A stretch of 64,000 nt of DNA from Centrapalus pauciflorus (lineage: Eukaryota; Streptophyta; Magnoliopsida; Asterales; Asteraceae): contig JAANYP010001197.1 in NCBI GenBank assembly GCA_020465985.1, positions 154,001-218,000 of the forward strand, in the 5' to 3' direction. The notes below the pieces were generated by a model. That model worked only from the letters and a program-made list of their open reading frames with translations. It was not told the origin of the DNA and did not search any database. This document shows positions 21,268-31,965 of this stretch, one piece after another. Both the position numbers and the translations under genes were made by a program. Numbering within the stretch: position 1 is the first letter of the stretch; every line of letters begins with the position of its first letter.

Positions 21268-22865
21268 TACTGCATAGTCACCTTGTTCAATTAAGATCAG
21301 GAGTTCCTCCAGCTCTGAATCCTTCTTGTTTCTCTTGGCCTTTATTTTGGGGTAAGTCACAGAGACACCCTGGGATAGTTCTTCTGAGATCAGGACAAGG
21401 TATTTTACTCTCTCCATCAGCTTTTTGACATATGCCTTGATAGTCTTAGCTGTTTCAGACTTAGACTGGCTCAGGGCAACTGCCAACTCAACCCATTTCC
21501 TGTACCCCTTTTGTGCAACATCAATGTAGTCATAAGATTCCAGTTCTGGGCCTGTTGCACCCATTCTGGTTATTTGCAGTTTCCACTGTTTGCCTTTTCT
21601 TGAGATGGGCACAGCTTTGATAATAGATTCCTTGGCAAGTCTTCTATCAGCAACATCAAAGAACTTTTTCCTTGCCAAGTTGTCAAAGTGTATCTGGGCT
21701 CTTGCAGAAGATGCTTGTTTTGACTTGGTCACAGAGACCGAGCACCTTGTTCCTTACCACCTTCCTTTTCAGTTGCTGACTCCTTAGCAGCTTCAAGCAG
21801 TTTCCTTTGCACCTCTAAAGAAGGCATTTTGATTTTGCTTGCCTCTTTGAGTGCAAAGGATCTGGCAGCTTTGGCAGAGGCTTCTTCTTTTCTTAACTTT
21901 TCCAGTGCTTTGAGCTGTTCATCTTTGAACTCATAATATTTTTCCATCGGAAGACCCATTTCCTTAGTCCTTGCTCTGTCAAACTTCAGCTCTGCTGCTT
22001 TTTGGCGGTCAGGGTCAAAAGCTGCTTTTTCCTTTCCTTTGGCTGTTGTAGTTTGAACAGCCTCAGGAGTCTCTTCCTCTTCTTCTTCTTCTTCCAAGAT
22101 CAGATGCCTCCTTCTGCTTGGCCGGTCCTAAGTATGGATTCCTCCCCCTTAGATTGTGCAGGGTTTGGAGATCCAGCCTGAGTAGGCTGATCAGTTTCAG
22201 GTTGATGAGAGGCACCTTCAACTGGACCTGTACCTGTTACAGATGCACCTGCTGTTTGACCAGTGGATGCTGATTTCCCCTTAGGAGAAGAGGTTTTATC
22301 CCCCTTAGACTTAGTCTTCGAGGCAGACAACCTCTCCCCCTTTGAAGGAGATGGACCAGCACCTTCAACAGCTGGTCTGCCTGAAGATACGAATTCAGCA
22401 GGCTTGGCAGCAGGCTTTGGGCCAACCAGGCTATTCACTAAGAAAGCCAGATTGTCCTTCACCTCTGCAAGCTGGGAAAGATAGGTTTGAAGAGAGAAGG
22501 ATTGGGAATCAGCAATAGAGGACAGCTTGACAAGATTCTCTCTGTCAGAAGCTGTGAATAGCAAACTTTGAAGCTGTACAAGATTTAACTCAAGAGAGTC
22601 CTGCACATCATCAAGATTTGCTGACACAGAATTTGATAGAGAGACAACTAAAGAGTTTAAGCTGGCCAGTGTATCTGGAAGGGTGGTAGTGCAAGAAGTG
22701 AGGAGAGTGGACAAGTGTTGTGATATGGCTGTCATTGAGGACACGGAGTCTTGTTGGTGTGAAACAATGCAGGAGAGGGAAGTGGAGCTAGTTTGTAGCT
22801 GCTTCATCAGGAGAAGAGGTAGAGGTTGGTAGCCTTTTAGATGCTGCTTGTGTTGCAGCACCTTC
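21268..22865 (-). pseudogene. Orphan accessory ORF, assigned to Cop2
   Basis: Read from 22865 leftward it codes in three frames. The first is a helical region rich in Ser/Leu (TTLPDTLASLNSLVVSLSNS, LVQLQSLLFTASDRENLV), then a Lys/Ser/Pro-rich disordered stretch. The second (22097-21729) is an acidic run and a charged coiled coil (EEEEEEEETPEAV, LEKLRKEEASAKAARSFALK). The third (from 21732) is a more globular basic end (ARKKFFDVADRRLAKESII, SYDYIDVAQKGYRKWVELA). It ends in the Cop3 LTR and starts at the truncated Tek2 LTR, so both termini are lost. Strand and place fit the extra frame after Cop2 pol. No domain is recognised. Confidence 0.6.
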
Positions 22866-23454
22866 ATTAGGGTCATATAGATCATGTTATAAACTTGACA
22901 TTGATATGCCAGACTTGAAACTGAACTGCAGGAACCAGCCGGTTTGACAGAGTAAATTGGACGGCTTAATTCGTTAAGCACTAATTGACTAAGTTACATT
23001 GCTCAGGACTACTGTGAGTGACAGATTACATTAAGTACATGCATATGTTTCAATACTTATTGGTGATTGTTACTGAATTGTATGGAAACATCTGCTATTG
23101 CTACCTGTTTGTTGAATACTTTATTGTATGATAGGAACTTACTTTTGACATTGTTGAAATTAGATATCTGATATGCCTTGAACTGCATGTTCACTTTTAC
23201 TTTCTATGTAAATACTTAGCATGCTTGTTGATTACTTGTTGTTGATTCATTTGCATCTGCATACTGCATTTACTGTTCTGACCGAATGTGAGATCTCCAT
23301 TCATATCTTTATATATTTTGTAACTAAGTATCTTAAAGCAACTTGAATCAGGTATTTGGAACTGTGGTATCAGACAATAGTAATATTTACTACTTAATGA
23401 AATGTATTTTAATAAATTATGACGTGTACTATTTGTGGTAACTTGGGTGTTACA
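22866..23454 (+). repeat. Tek2 5' LTR, truncated and internally deleted
   Basis: Begins inside the LTR at ATTAGGGTCATATAG (equivalent to 30321) and ends GGTGTTACA directly before the primer site. Relative to the 3' LTR it lacks 28666-30320 and 30759-31187. The internal deletion joins CCATTCA to TATCTTTATA across a TCA microhomology. Confidence 0.9.
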
Positions 23455-23458
23455 AAGT

Positions 23459-23470
23459 TGGTATCAGAGC
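23459..23470 (+). other. Tek2 primer binding site
   Basis: TGGTATCAGAGC, a perfect initiator-Met tRNA primer site, four bases after the LTR end. Confidence 0.9.
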
Positions 23471-23800
23471 AGCAGTTTAATCATCGGATTGGCCACCCGA
23501 TACTTAAACTACTGGTATGGTATGGACTATGTGACTCTGAATTCCTGAACAAGTCACCGAGGCCTAGGGTAACCTAATTAGTAAGGGACTACCCACACAA
23601 CTTGACCTAAGAAAGGCAATTGATGACTGATAGGACGGGGGAAAGGCTGACTGCTTGATACTGACTTGACTTTGTGTCAGCCTGACTGGCTGCTTTCATG
23701 ATAATGTAATTATATGTGATTATCTGACGTAGGCATTATGATACGCATTGTGCTTATTTGAATCAAGGAATAATAGTTATTTCCTTTATACTTTCAGCCA
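23471..23800 (+). other. Tek2 untranslated leader
   Basis: 330 bases between primer site and gag ATG without a credible frame or repeat. Confidence 0.7.
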
Positions 23801-25270
23801 ATGGTTGATAAGAATCCGACTGTTGCTGGTACCTCGATTGTTGATAAAGCTGCAGATGTTGCGGCTGATCAACATAAGGAGTCTGTTCATGTAGAAGACT
23901 TAGGCACTGACCCTGAAAAAACTGCTAATGACTCAAGTAGTACTGCCACGCCTGTGCCTCCTCAGCAGGCTCAATTAATTGATCTCGTTCACAAGTTGAA
24001 TGAGGATAATCGTAGACAAATGCAGCTTATGATGGATAGGAATCGACTGCAGACTGATATGTCGGTTGAAGACCGATTTAAGGAAATTAAGGACATGCTT
24101 ACCAAGGGTAAAGCGGTTGTGCAATCTGATGAGGAAAACCAGCGTCAAATTGACTTTAGGCTCCGTGAGGAAGAACTTAGGTTACGACAACTTAAGTTAC
24201 AGGAGCTGGAACTGAAACATAGGGAAGAGATGTTAGCAAAACCAAAGAAAGACCGAAAGAGGAAACATAGGCATGTGTCCTCTGATGAAAGCGAGACTGA
24301 TTCCTCCGGCCATCACGTTAAGGTGGGACGAGAGTGTTCATTCTGTTGATTTTAAGAAATGTGGGGCTCGTACGTTTGCTGGGACATCTGATCCAGTAAA
24401 AGCAATGGATTGGGTTGCCAATGTGGAGAAAGCGTTTAAACTCTCCAAGTGTAATGAAGAGGACAAGGTTACGTTTGCAACGGGAATGTTAGAGGATGGA
24501 GCTGGACGATGGTGGAAGTCAATTACGAATCCCATGTCTGATGCAATGGAGAAATCCATTACTTGGGATCAATTCAAAATTCATCTGAAAGAGAAATACT
24601 GCCCCCAGAATGTTAAACGCCAAATGGAGAAAACTCTGCTATCCTTTCAGCAAGGTACAAGGTCCGTAACAGATTATGAGCTGGAATTTACCAGGCTCTC
24701 ATTATTATCTGATCATCCTGTCCATACTGATGAAAGGAGAAGGGATCTATTTGTGGATGGTCTGGATAGAGAAATACGGAAGTTTGTGAAATCCGGTAGA
24801 CCGAGAAGTTATATACAGGCGGTTGAAATTGCTAGGGTAGGTGAGCGTGAAATCTATCCTAAGCGAGCATGTCCTTTTATTGCTAAATCTAGTAAGAAAG
24901 AAAAATCTGAGAAATCTGGGAAGGAGAGGGTGGAAAAGAAGAATGAAAGTTCAACGAAAGGAGATAAGCAGTCTTCTAAGAAGGCTAAATCATATGCTGT
25001 GACCTCAGCGCCAAGGTCTGCTTGTCCTCGCTGCAAGCAAATTCATGAGGGAAAACGTGATCCTGCATTCGTCAAGTGCTACTGCTGTAGACAGAATGGT
25101 CATGACAGGTCGGAATGTCCCAAGCGCAGTGAGGCTTGCCGTAAGTGCATCACTTTGGGGCACCATGCTAAAGATTGTACCCGGCCCCGATTTGTTCCTC
25201 CGTCTGCACCATCACCTCAACAATCAGTCAAGGGTTCTTCTGCTCCAAGGAACCAACCAAGGTCTTTTCA
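23801..25270 (+). pseudogene. gag: Tek2 gag
   Basis: Starts at ATG 23801 (MVDKNPTVAGTS). The N-terminal part is a charged coiled-coil-like region (LREEELRLRQLKLQELELKH) with a basic end. A frameshift lies near 24320. Then comes the chromovirus capsid domain (VKAMDWVANVEKAFKLS, GRWWKSITNP, IHLKEKYCPQ, SFQQGTRSVTDYELEFTRL) and a Lys/Ser-rich linker. Two zinc knuckles follow (CYCCRQNGHDRSEC, CRKCITLGHHAKDC) after an extra CPRCKQIH cluster, as in Tek1. The only break in gag is the frameshift. Confidence 0.88.
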
Positions 25271-26596
25271 GATGACAGCCGAAGAGGCAAAAGAAACTGC
25301 TGATATCGTCACCGGTACATTTCTTGTCAACTATATACCTCCTTTAATCCTATTTGACTCTGGCTCTAATCTGTCATTTGTTTCCGAAAAGCTTGCTAAT
25401 CAGTTTGATTTTGCTCCGGTAACGTTACCTGTACCTTTAGACATAGAAACTGCTAGCTCAAGCTTTGTGTCTGTAAATAGAGTCTTTCGTTCTTGTAAGC
25501 TTGTAATTGATGACCTCTCCTCGGACATTGACTTGATACCGATGCGTATTAGAGAGTTCGACGTTATTATAGGAATGGACTGGCTCATGATGAACAATGC
25601 TGAAATCCTTTGTGCTAAGAGAATAATTAGAATAAGAACCCCCGAAGGAAGCGAGCGTTATGTTTATGGCGACAGAAAAACTCGAGATTTAGGTCTCATT
25701 TCTGTAATGAAAGCCCAAAAGTGCTTAACTAAAGGTTGTTCCGCTTATTTGGCATACGCCATAGATGCTAAGGAAGTTAAAAAGACCGTGTCTGAAGTGC
25801 CTGTAGTTCAGGAATTCCCTGATGTATTCCCGGATGACATCTCTGGATTGCCACCAGATCGACAAATTGAATTCCATATCAATCTTGTACCGGGTGCAGC
25901 TCCAATCGCAAAAGCTCCTTACCGACTTGCTCCTAATGAAATGAAGGAAATGATGAGTCAGTTACAGGAATTATTGGAAAAAGGGTTTATCCATCCGAGT
26001 ACTTCCCCTTGGGATGCTCTGGTTCTATTTGTTAAGAAGAAGGATGGTACCTTTCGCATGTGTATCGATTATCGGGAGCTAAATTAAGTAACTATTAAGA
26101 ACCGATACCCACTGCCTAGAATTGACGACTTGTTTGATCAACTGCAAGGGGCTAGCTATTTCTCGAAGATTGATCTTCGATCTGGATATCATCAACTCAA
26201 GGTATTTGAATCTGACGTTCCGAAAACTGCATTTCGTACTCGTTATGCCATTTTGAATTTCTAGTAATGCCGTTCGGTCTCACAAATGCCCCGGCCGCAT
26301 TTATGGACCTCATGAATAGGGTATGTAGATCAATGTTGGAAAAAACAGTTATAGTCTTCATTGATGACATTTTGATTTACTCTAAGTCTGAATCTGACCA
26401 TCCGATGCATTTGCGAGAATTGCTAGAATTGTTACGTAAAGAGCGACTCTACGCAAAATTCTCCAAATGTGAATTCTGGTTACGCCAGGTGCAATTTTTG
26501 GGACATATTGTCTCAGGTGAGGGAATTGCCGTGGATCCATCAAAAGTAGATACGGTTCAGAAATGGGAAGCACCGAAAAACGTATCTGAAATTTGA
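25271..26596 (+). pseudogene. pol: Tek2 pol: protease and reverse transcriptase
   Basis: The protease motif LILFDSGSNLSFVS and FDVIIGMDWLMM come first, then RT with MCIDYREL, FSKIDLRSGYHQLK, MPFGLTNAPAAFMDLMN and catalytic FIDDILIYSK. Breaks: a stop at 26085-26087, a one-base loss near 26249 (Tek1 has an extra G at this spot), and a stop at 26594-26596. The sequence across 26480-26500 encodes LRQVQFLGH without interruption, so the Tek1 intron-like segment is absent here. Confidence 0.88.
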
Positions 26597-27127
26597 AGAT
26601 TCTTGGGATTAGCGGGTTATTACCGAAGATTTAACCGTGATTTCTCCAAGATTGCGGTACCTTTAACTAGCCTGACAAAGAAAGAAGTTAAGTTTGAATG
26701 GAATGAATGTCAAGAACGAGCCTTTGAGACGCTAAAGCGTAAGCTAATTGAAGCACTGATTCTGGCCTTACCTGAGGGTAATGACGATTTTGTAGTCTAT
26801 AGTGATGCTTCAAAGATGGGATTAGGCTGTGTGCTGATGCAACGGGATAAAGTAATTGCCTACGCATCAAGGCAACTAAAGGCGCATGAAAAGAATTATC
26901 CGACGCATGATTTGGAGCTTGTAGCCGTAACCTTTGCATTGAAGATTTGGCGGCATTATCTGTATGGGACTAGATGCAAATTATATACAGATCACAAAAG
27001 TCTGAAGTATATATTTGACCAAAAAGAACTGAATATGCGACAAAGGCGATCCATGGAATTGATTAAAGACTATGACTGTGAGATCCTCTACCATCCAGGT
27101 AAAGCAAACATAGTAGCAGATGCCTGA
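26597..27127 (+). pseudogene. pol: Tek2 pol: RT end and RNase H
   Basis: FLGLAGYYRRFNRDFSKIA, then RNase H with FVVYSDASKMGLGCVLMQ, THDLELVAVTFALKIWRHYL and YTDHKSLKYIF. Ends at a TGA at 27125-27127, directly within the ADAxSRK motif that closes RNase H in the family. Same frame as the RT end and integrase. Confidence 0.88.
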
Positions 27128-28627
27128 AGCCGCAAATCCGGACAAAACCATTATATCCGATGTTATGCCTTGACTTCTGTTGTTTTGGAGTCTGCTCTGC
27201 CTGAGTTGATAATTGCTGCTCAAACCGAAGCCATTCGGGATGAGAACCTGAAATCCGAACGTATGGTTACTTATGTGACCAAGCTGACTCTTGACAATCG
27301 TGGTCTTAGACGGTTCATGAATAGAATATGGGTTCCCAGATTAGGAGGTGTTCGTGATCAGATTCTGTCGGAGGCTCATATGTCGAAATTTGCGATACTA
27401 ACTGGTTCTACTAAAATGTATCAAGATTTGAGGATGGAATATTGGTGGCCTGGAATGAAGAAGGATGTAGGTCGATATGTAGAAAATTGCATGACTTGCT
27501 TACAAGTCAAATCTGAACATCAGAAGCCGTATGGGGAACTACAACCATTGCCAATCCCGGAATGGAAGTGGGACCATATAACCATGGACTTTGTGACGAA
27601 GCTGCCCAGGACTAAACGGAATCATGACTCTATATGGGTAATAGTGGATCGACTCACTAAGTCAGCACATTTCCTACCCATATGTGAAGATGAGCGCCTC
27701 GAAAAGCTAGCTGAATTGTATATGAAAGAAATCGTGTCTAGACATGGTGTTCCATTGTCTATTGTATCTGACCGTGACAGCAGATTTACTTCTCGCTTTT
27801 GGAGGGCCTTTCAGAATGAACTAGGTACTGAACTCAAGATGATCACCGCTTATCATCCAGAAACTGACGGGCAAAGTGAGAGAACGATTTTGACTTTGGA
27901 AGATATGCTACGCGCCTGTGTAATAGATCTCGGTGTAAATTAGGATACTCACCTTCCGTTTGTAGAATTTGCATACAACAATAGTTATCACTCGACTATT
28001 GGCATGCCTCCATATCAGCTTTTGTACGGACGACGATGTCGAACTCCAACCTGTTGGAGGGAAACAGGTGAACGTCCGATCTCAGGACCAGCCATTTTGC
28101 AAGAAGCCCACGACCAGCTACAGTTGATTCGACAGCGAATACAGACCTCTCAAGACAGACAAAAGAAGTATCATGATCGAAGGCGTAAACCAATTGTGTT
28201 TGAGGTTGGTGATAAAGTGTTGTTGAAAGTCTCGCCAAGAAAAGGGGTAGTAAGGTTCGGCAAACGGGGGAAGTTGAGCCCTCGATTTGTTGGTCCTTTC
28301 GAAATTCTCGAGCGTGTAGGATTGCAAGCCTACAGATTAAGATTGCCTGCCGAAATGTCTGGGATACATGATGTATTTCACGTTAGTAATCTTCGAAAGT
28401 GCTTGATTGACACTGAAGCTGTGATTTCTTGGAAAGACATGCAAATTGATGAACAGCTGCGATACGAGGAAGAGCCTGAGCGTGTAATCGATCAAAAGAT
28501 TTCGAAGTTGCGCAACAAGGAAATTCCAATGGTGTTAATTCAATGGAAATACCATAAGGGATCTGCGCAAACATGGGAGCGAGAAGACGAGATTAGGCAA
28601 AAATATCCAAAGTTATTCCGGTCTTAG
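27128..28627 (+). pseudogene. pol: Tek2 pol: integrase and chromodomain-like tail
   Basis: The zinc-binding start is intact (YVENCMTCLQVK). The catalytic core has MDFVTKLP, SDRDSRFTSRFW and TDGQSERTI. A stop at 27941-27943 replaces a Trp codon. The second half has the integrase C-terminal domain (GPFEILERVGLQAYRL, GIHDVFHVSNLRKCL) and the chromodomain-like end (LRNKEIPMVLIQWKYH to KYPKLFRS). Ends at TAG 28625-28627, 38 bases before the LTR. Confidence 0.88.
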
Positions 28628-28654
28628 TCGATTCCGAGGACGGAATCAATTTAA

Positions 28655-28665
28655 CGGGGGAAGTT
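28655..28665 (+). other. Tek2 polypurine tract
   Basis: ACGGGGGAAGTT directly before the LTR start TGTAACAG. Typical for Tekay elements. Confidence 0.8.
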
Positions 28666-29043
28666 TGTAACAGCCCGTAATTTATTAAATATAAATTACA
28701 GCTCCAAACCATGGGTATTTAAATGATTTTGACTAAATTATTAGTAATTAGCTGAAAACATGCATTATAGATGGTTAATTATATTAAGTTATAATTAATT
28801 ATGAAAACTTGCCCAAAATTAGCTGAAATAAATTTAAATAATTGAATTTAGCTAATTGACAAATTAAATACTTGAAAATGACAAAATGGACTAAAATGAA
28901 TAAAATTAGTCTAAAAAGATAATTCTAGCAAAGCTAGAACCTCCTTACTATTATTTGCATCTGAAAATGCAAATCAGATTCATTAAGAGTAAAAATGGTC
29001 AATTCCTGAAATTCAGTAGAAAATCTGATATTTTTCTATTTCC

Positions 29044-29115
29044 ATTAAATAGAGCATTCCATCTCCTTGAATTAGTTTAGCCATTCAGAATTTCCCTTGA
29101 GACTCTCTCTCTCTA
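29044..29115 (+). promoter_or_regulatory. Candidate core promoter of Tek2 LTR
   Basis: ATTAAATAG (29044-29052) followed by a CT-repeat tract (about 29102-29115) at a spacing like that in Tek1. Absent from the truncated 5' LTR, so the surviving Tek2 could not start a full transcript from its own 5' LTR. Confidence 0.45.
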
Positions 29116-29700
29116 CGATTTGAACTTCTCTCTAACTTTTCTCCTAAACGGCTCAACGAAATCTCGTGATTTATACGCCATCGGATAGATATCGTCGAGC
29201 TCTACCATAATCTGCCATTGCATGTTTGATTTTGTTCTGATTTGAGGTAAGTTCGTCCCTTTTTCTCTCTTTTTGTTCCGGTTTTGAGAGCAAATTCGAA
29301 TTTGCTCAATTTCTCTTCATTCGAAGTTGATTTGCTCTCGTTTAGGACCTGATTTTGCTCGGAAAACGTCTATAATCATCTAAACTCGAATGCTATAGCT
29401 TGGACAAAGGTTAGTGTCGATTTCTCCCTCATTTATGTTCAATTTTAGTTGCTGCTGTATTTGAACCTAAAGACCCGAAATATTGACGTTTGGATAGGTA
29501 ATAATCTCGAAAATGTGTGAGAAATGAACCTGAAAGGAACCTATAAATGTTCCTTGACGTTTTAGGGAATTTGAACTATGAATGCATGCTTAAATGATGA
29601 ACAAGAAGAACAAATTCGAGAGAACCATGAACAAATTCGAATTCATCATCAGACTAGGTTCGAAATTGATTAAATTAATGACTTTTGGTATCCAAAGGGC

Positions 29701-29820
29701 CTAAATTCGAAATTGGTTGCCTAAATTCGAAATTTGTTACCTAAATTCGAAATTGATTGCCTAAATTCGAAATTGGTTGCCTAAATTCAAAATTGGTTGC
29801 CTAAATTCGAATTTATCCCC
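29701..29820 (+). repeat. 20-bp tandem repeat in Tek2 LTR
   Basis: Units of CTAAATTCGAAATTGGTTGC start at 29701, 29721, 29741, 29761, 29781 and 29801 (last partial), with one to three differences each. Each unit carries TTCGAA or a variant. Confidence 0.9.
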
Positions 29821-30996
29821 TAAATCAAACCTTAAATTCGAAGCTATGTATGTTAGGGAGGCATTAAATTGTATATCAGATCAAGTTCTTGATCGGCCTT
29901 ATGTTTTGTGCATGATTTTAAATTGAAAAGCAACTCATATTGTGAGCACTATAAAATTCACAAGTTTTCTAGATTCATGATCATTTTATGCTCATTTAAT
30001 TTAAACAAGCACTATATGAACGCTCGACTTTGAGAACTAAACTTAAAACATGAAAACATTTGTTTTAATGATATGAACCTTTAAAAATTGAATGACACGA
30101 TTCGCCTTGCTAGTATTATGGTTGGCTTTGTATTAAGGCCATATCTCTGTAAATCATATGAAACTACAGTAATCTGATAAGAACTGAAGGTTATACCCAG
30201 GTATAGACCTAAAGAAGTTCCGGTTGACATAATGGACCAATGATAAGAATAGGTTCACTCTGGGACATTAGGAACTACCACAGACTCGACAACAAGACAT
30301 GATAATAACCTAATAATATAATTAGGGTTATATAGATCATGTTATAAACTTGACATTGATATGCCAGACTTGAAACTGAACTGCAGGAACCAGCCGGTTT
30401 GACAGAGTAAATTGGACGGCTTAATTCGTTAAGCACTAATTGACTAAGTTACATTGCTCAGGACTACTGTGAGTGACAGATTACATTAAGTACATGCATA
30501 TGTTTCAATACTTATTGGTGATTGTTACTGAATTGTATGGAAACATCTGTTATTGCTGCCTGTTTCTTAAATACTTTATTGTATGATAGGAACTTACTTT
30601 TGACATTGTTGAAATTAGATATCTGATATGCCTTGTACTGCATGTTCACTTTTACATTCTATGTAAATACTTAGCATGCTTGTTGATTACTTGTTGTTGA
30701 TTCATTTGCATCTGCATACTACAGTTACTGTTCTGACCGAATGTGAGATCTCCATTCACAGGAAGGAATTCTGCATATTCCTTTCCTATCTGATCGTTTC
30801 CATACGTTTCCCCCAGGGTTTCGGCTTTACACATGGAAATACTGACTGGGCTAATCTCCCAAATCCTTTGCCGTCTCTGACGTGTTGACTTGCCGACATG
30901 AATTGATAGTATTATATATATTTGTGGAAGCTAACGGAACTCTGTTAACTCACTAAGCAATGTTAGCTTACTCTGTCATGACAACTTTCTTTATAG

Positions 30997-31049
30997 GAAA
31001 AGCTGATAAGGGCAAGACCATAGCAGGTAGTTCGTCCCAGGCTAAGTGA
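30997..31049 (+). other. Conserved mini-exon-like segment in Tek2 LTR
   Basis: After the 3'-splice-like CAACTTTCTTTATAG, a short frame with a split first codon reads KADKGKTIAGSSSQAK and stops at TGA 31047-31049. It matches the Tek1 segment at 6855-6895 in position, phase and peptide pattern, though the flanking LTR is much diverged. It lies in the 429 bases missing from the Tek2 5' LTR. Confidence 0.45.
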
Positions 31050-31338
31050 ACCTGGATACTTGATGATTGCAGACTTTTGGACCTAGTGCTGATGCCTATT
31101 TTGTAAAGATTATTGCGGTCTCGGGTAGCTTGTTCAATCTTCCGCACTCTGATTGAAGATTTTAGAAGCTAGATTAGACCACCATCATATCTTTATATAT
31201 TTTGTAACTAAGTATCTTAAAGCAACTTGAGTCAGGTATAAGCACCTGTGGTATCAGACAATAGTAATATTTACTACTTAATGAAATGTATTTTAAGAAA
31301 TTATGACGTGTACTGTTTGTGGTAACTTGGGTGTTACA

Positions 31339-31965
31339 ACGAAGATGAAACAGTAGGAGGTAATAGGATTTGAATGTGAGTGGGTATTAGAGAGAAAAGG
31401 TTGGGCGGTTGATTTGAAATGTTCGTTAACGGAAAACGGAACGGTTGTCCATGTCAGAACGGTTGTCAGACCACTTGAGCCCTTTTTAATCACTAACACA
31501 CGTAAACTCTCATTATCCGCAGTAATTAAGTTAAATAAAAACAGAAATTAAGTAACTTAATTATGAAGAAAGGTAATTAAAACTGATGGTCTAAGCTGTT
31601 GGTCAAACCTGTGATGAGGAGGGTCATCACAAGCTGTTCATTCCTCAGGCTGTTCTTTCAACCTGTTCAGCTATATAAGAACAGGTTATGTTCAATAGCT
31701 GATCAGGTTACAAGACAATGTCTTGTATGACTGATTGAGAGAGTGAGCAGGTTGGAGGTTTGATCATCAGACCAGGTTTGAAATGAAAGCTGATATCATC
31801 AAACCTGTTATACGCTCAAGCTGTTCTAGTTTTCAGAAAATTGGCTAAGTATAGAACATGTATAACCTGTTCTGTCTAAGCTTTTCTGGGAAACTTGAGC
31901 AGGGTGAGACATATAATGACTTAGAACATTTATGACACTTAGTCACATTTATTTAACATGGCCAG
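31339..31965 (-). other. Cop2 3' noncoding region after pol
   Basis: No reading frame worth calling. Between 31590 and 31900 the words CTGTTC/GAACAG and ACCTGTT recur many times. Such words recur in the Cop2 LTR (38640-38770). The left edge is the Tek2 insertion. Confidence 0.6.

Larger units (their letters stand above)
22866..31338 (+). mobile_element. Tek2: Ty3/gypsy chromovirus (Tekay/Del-like)
   Basis: A partial 5' LTR (22866-23454), Met-tRNA primer site, gag-pol with chromodomain-like tail (23801-28627), polypurine tract and a full 3' LTR (28666-31338). It is the same lineage as Tek1 but clearly diverged. Right flank is Cop2 3' noncoding sequence; left flank is the Cop2 accessory frame, so it inserted between them. 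The 5' LTR has lost its first 1.65 kb and an internal 429 bases. About 16 differences by eye in about 590 aligned LTR bases. Confidence 0.9.
28666..31338 (+). repeat. Tek2 3' LTR (2,673 bp, complete)
   Basis: Ends TGTAACAGCC and GGTGTTACA form an inverted TGTAACA/TGTTACA terminus. The right end coincides with the 5' LTR end at 23454. It contains a TATA-like box and CT tract (29044-29115), a 20-bp tandem array (29701-29820), a CTCACTAAGC block near 30950 and the mini-exon-like segment 30997-31049. Confidence 0.92.

Noticed and set aside
23459..23470. Initiator-Met tRNA-like sequence
   Set aside because: Only 12 bases directly after an LTR. It is a primer binding site, not a tRNA gene; the same holds for 37829-37840 and 21000-21011.
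29701..29820. Regular 20-bp units suggesting a CRISPR array
   Set aside because: Units are directly adjacent with no unique spacers, in a plant LTR. It is a simple tandem repeat.
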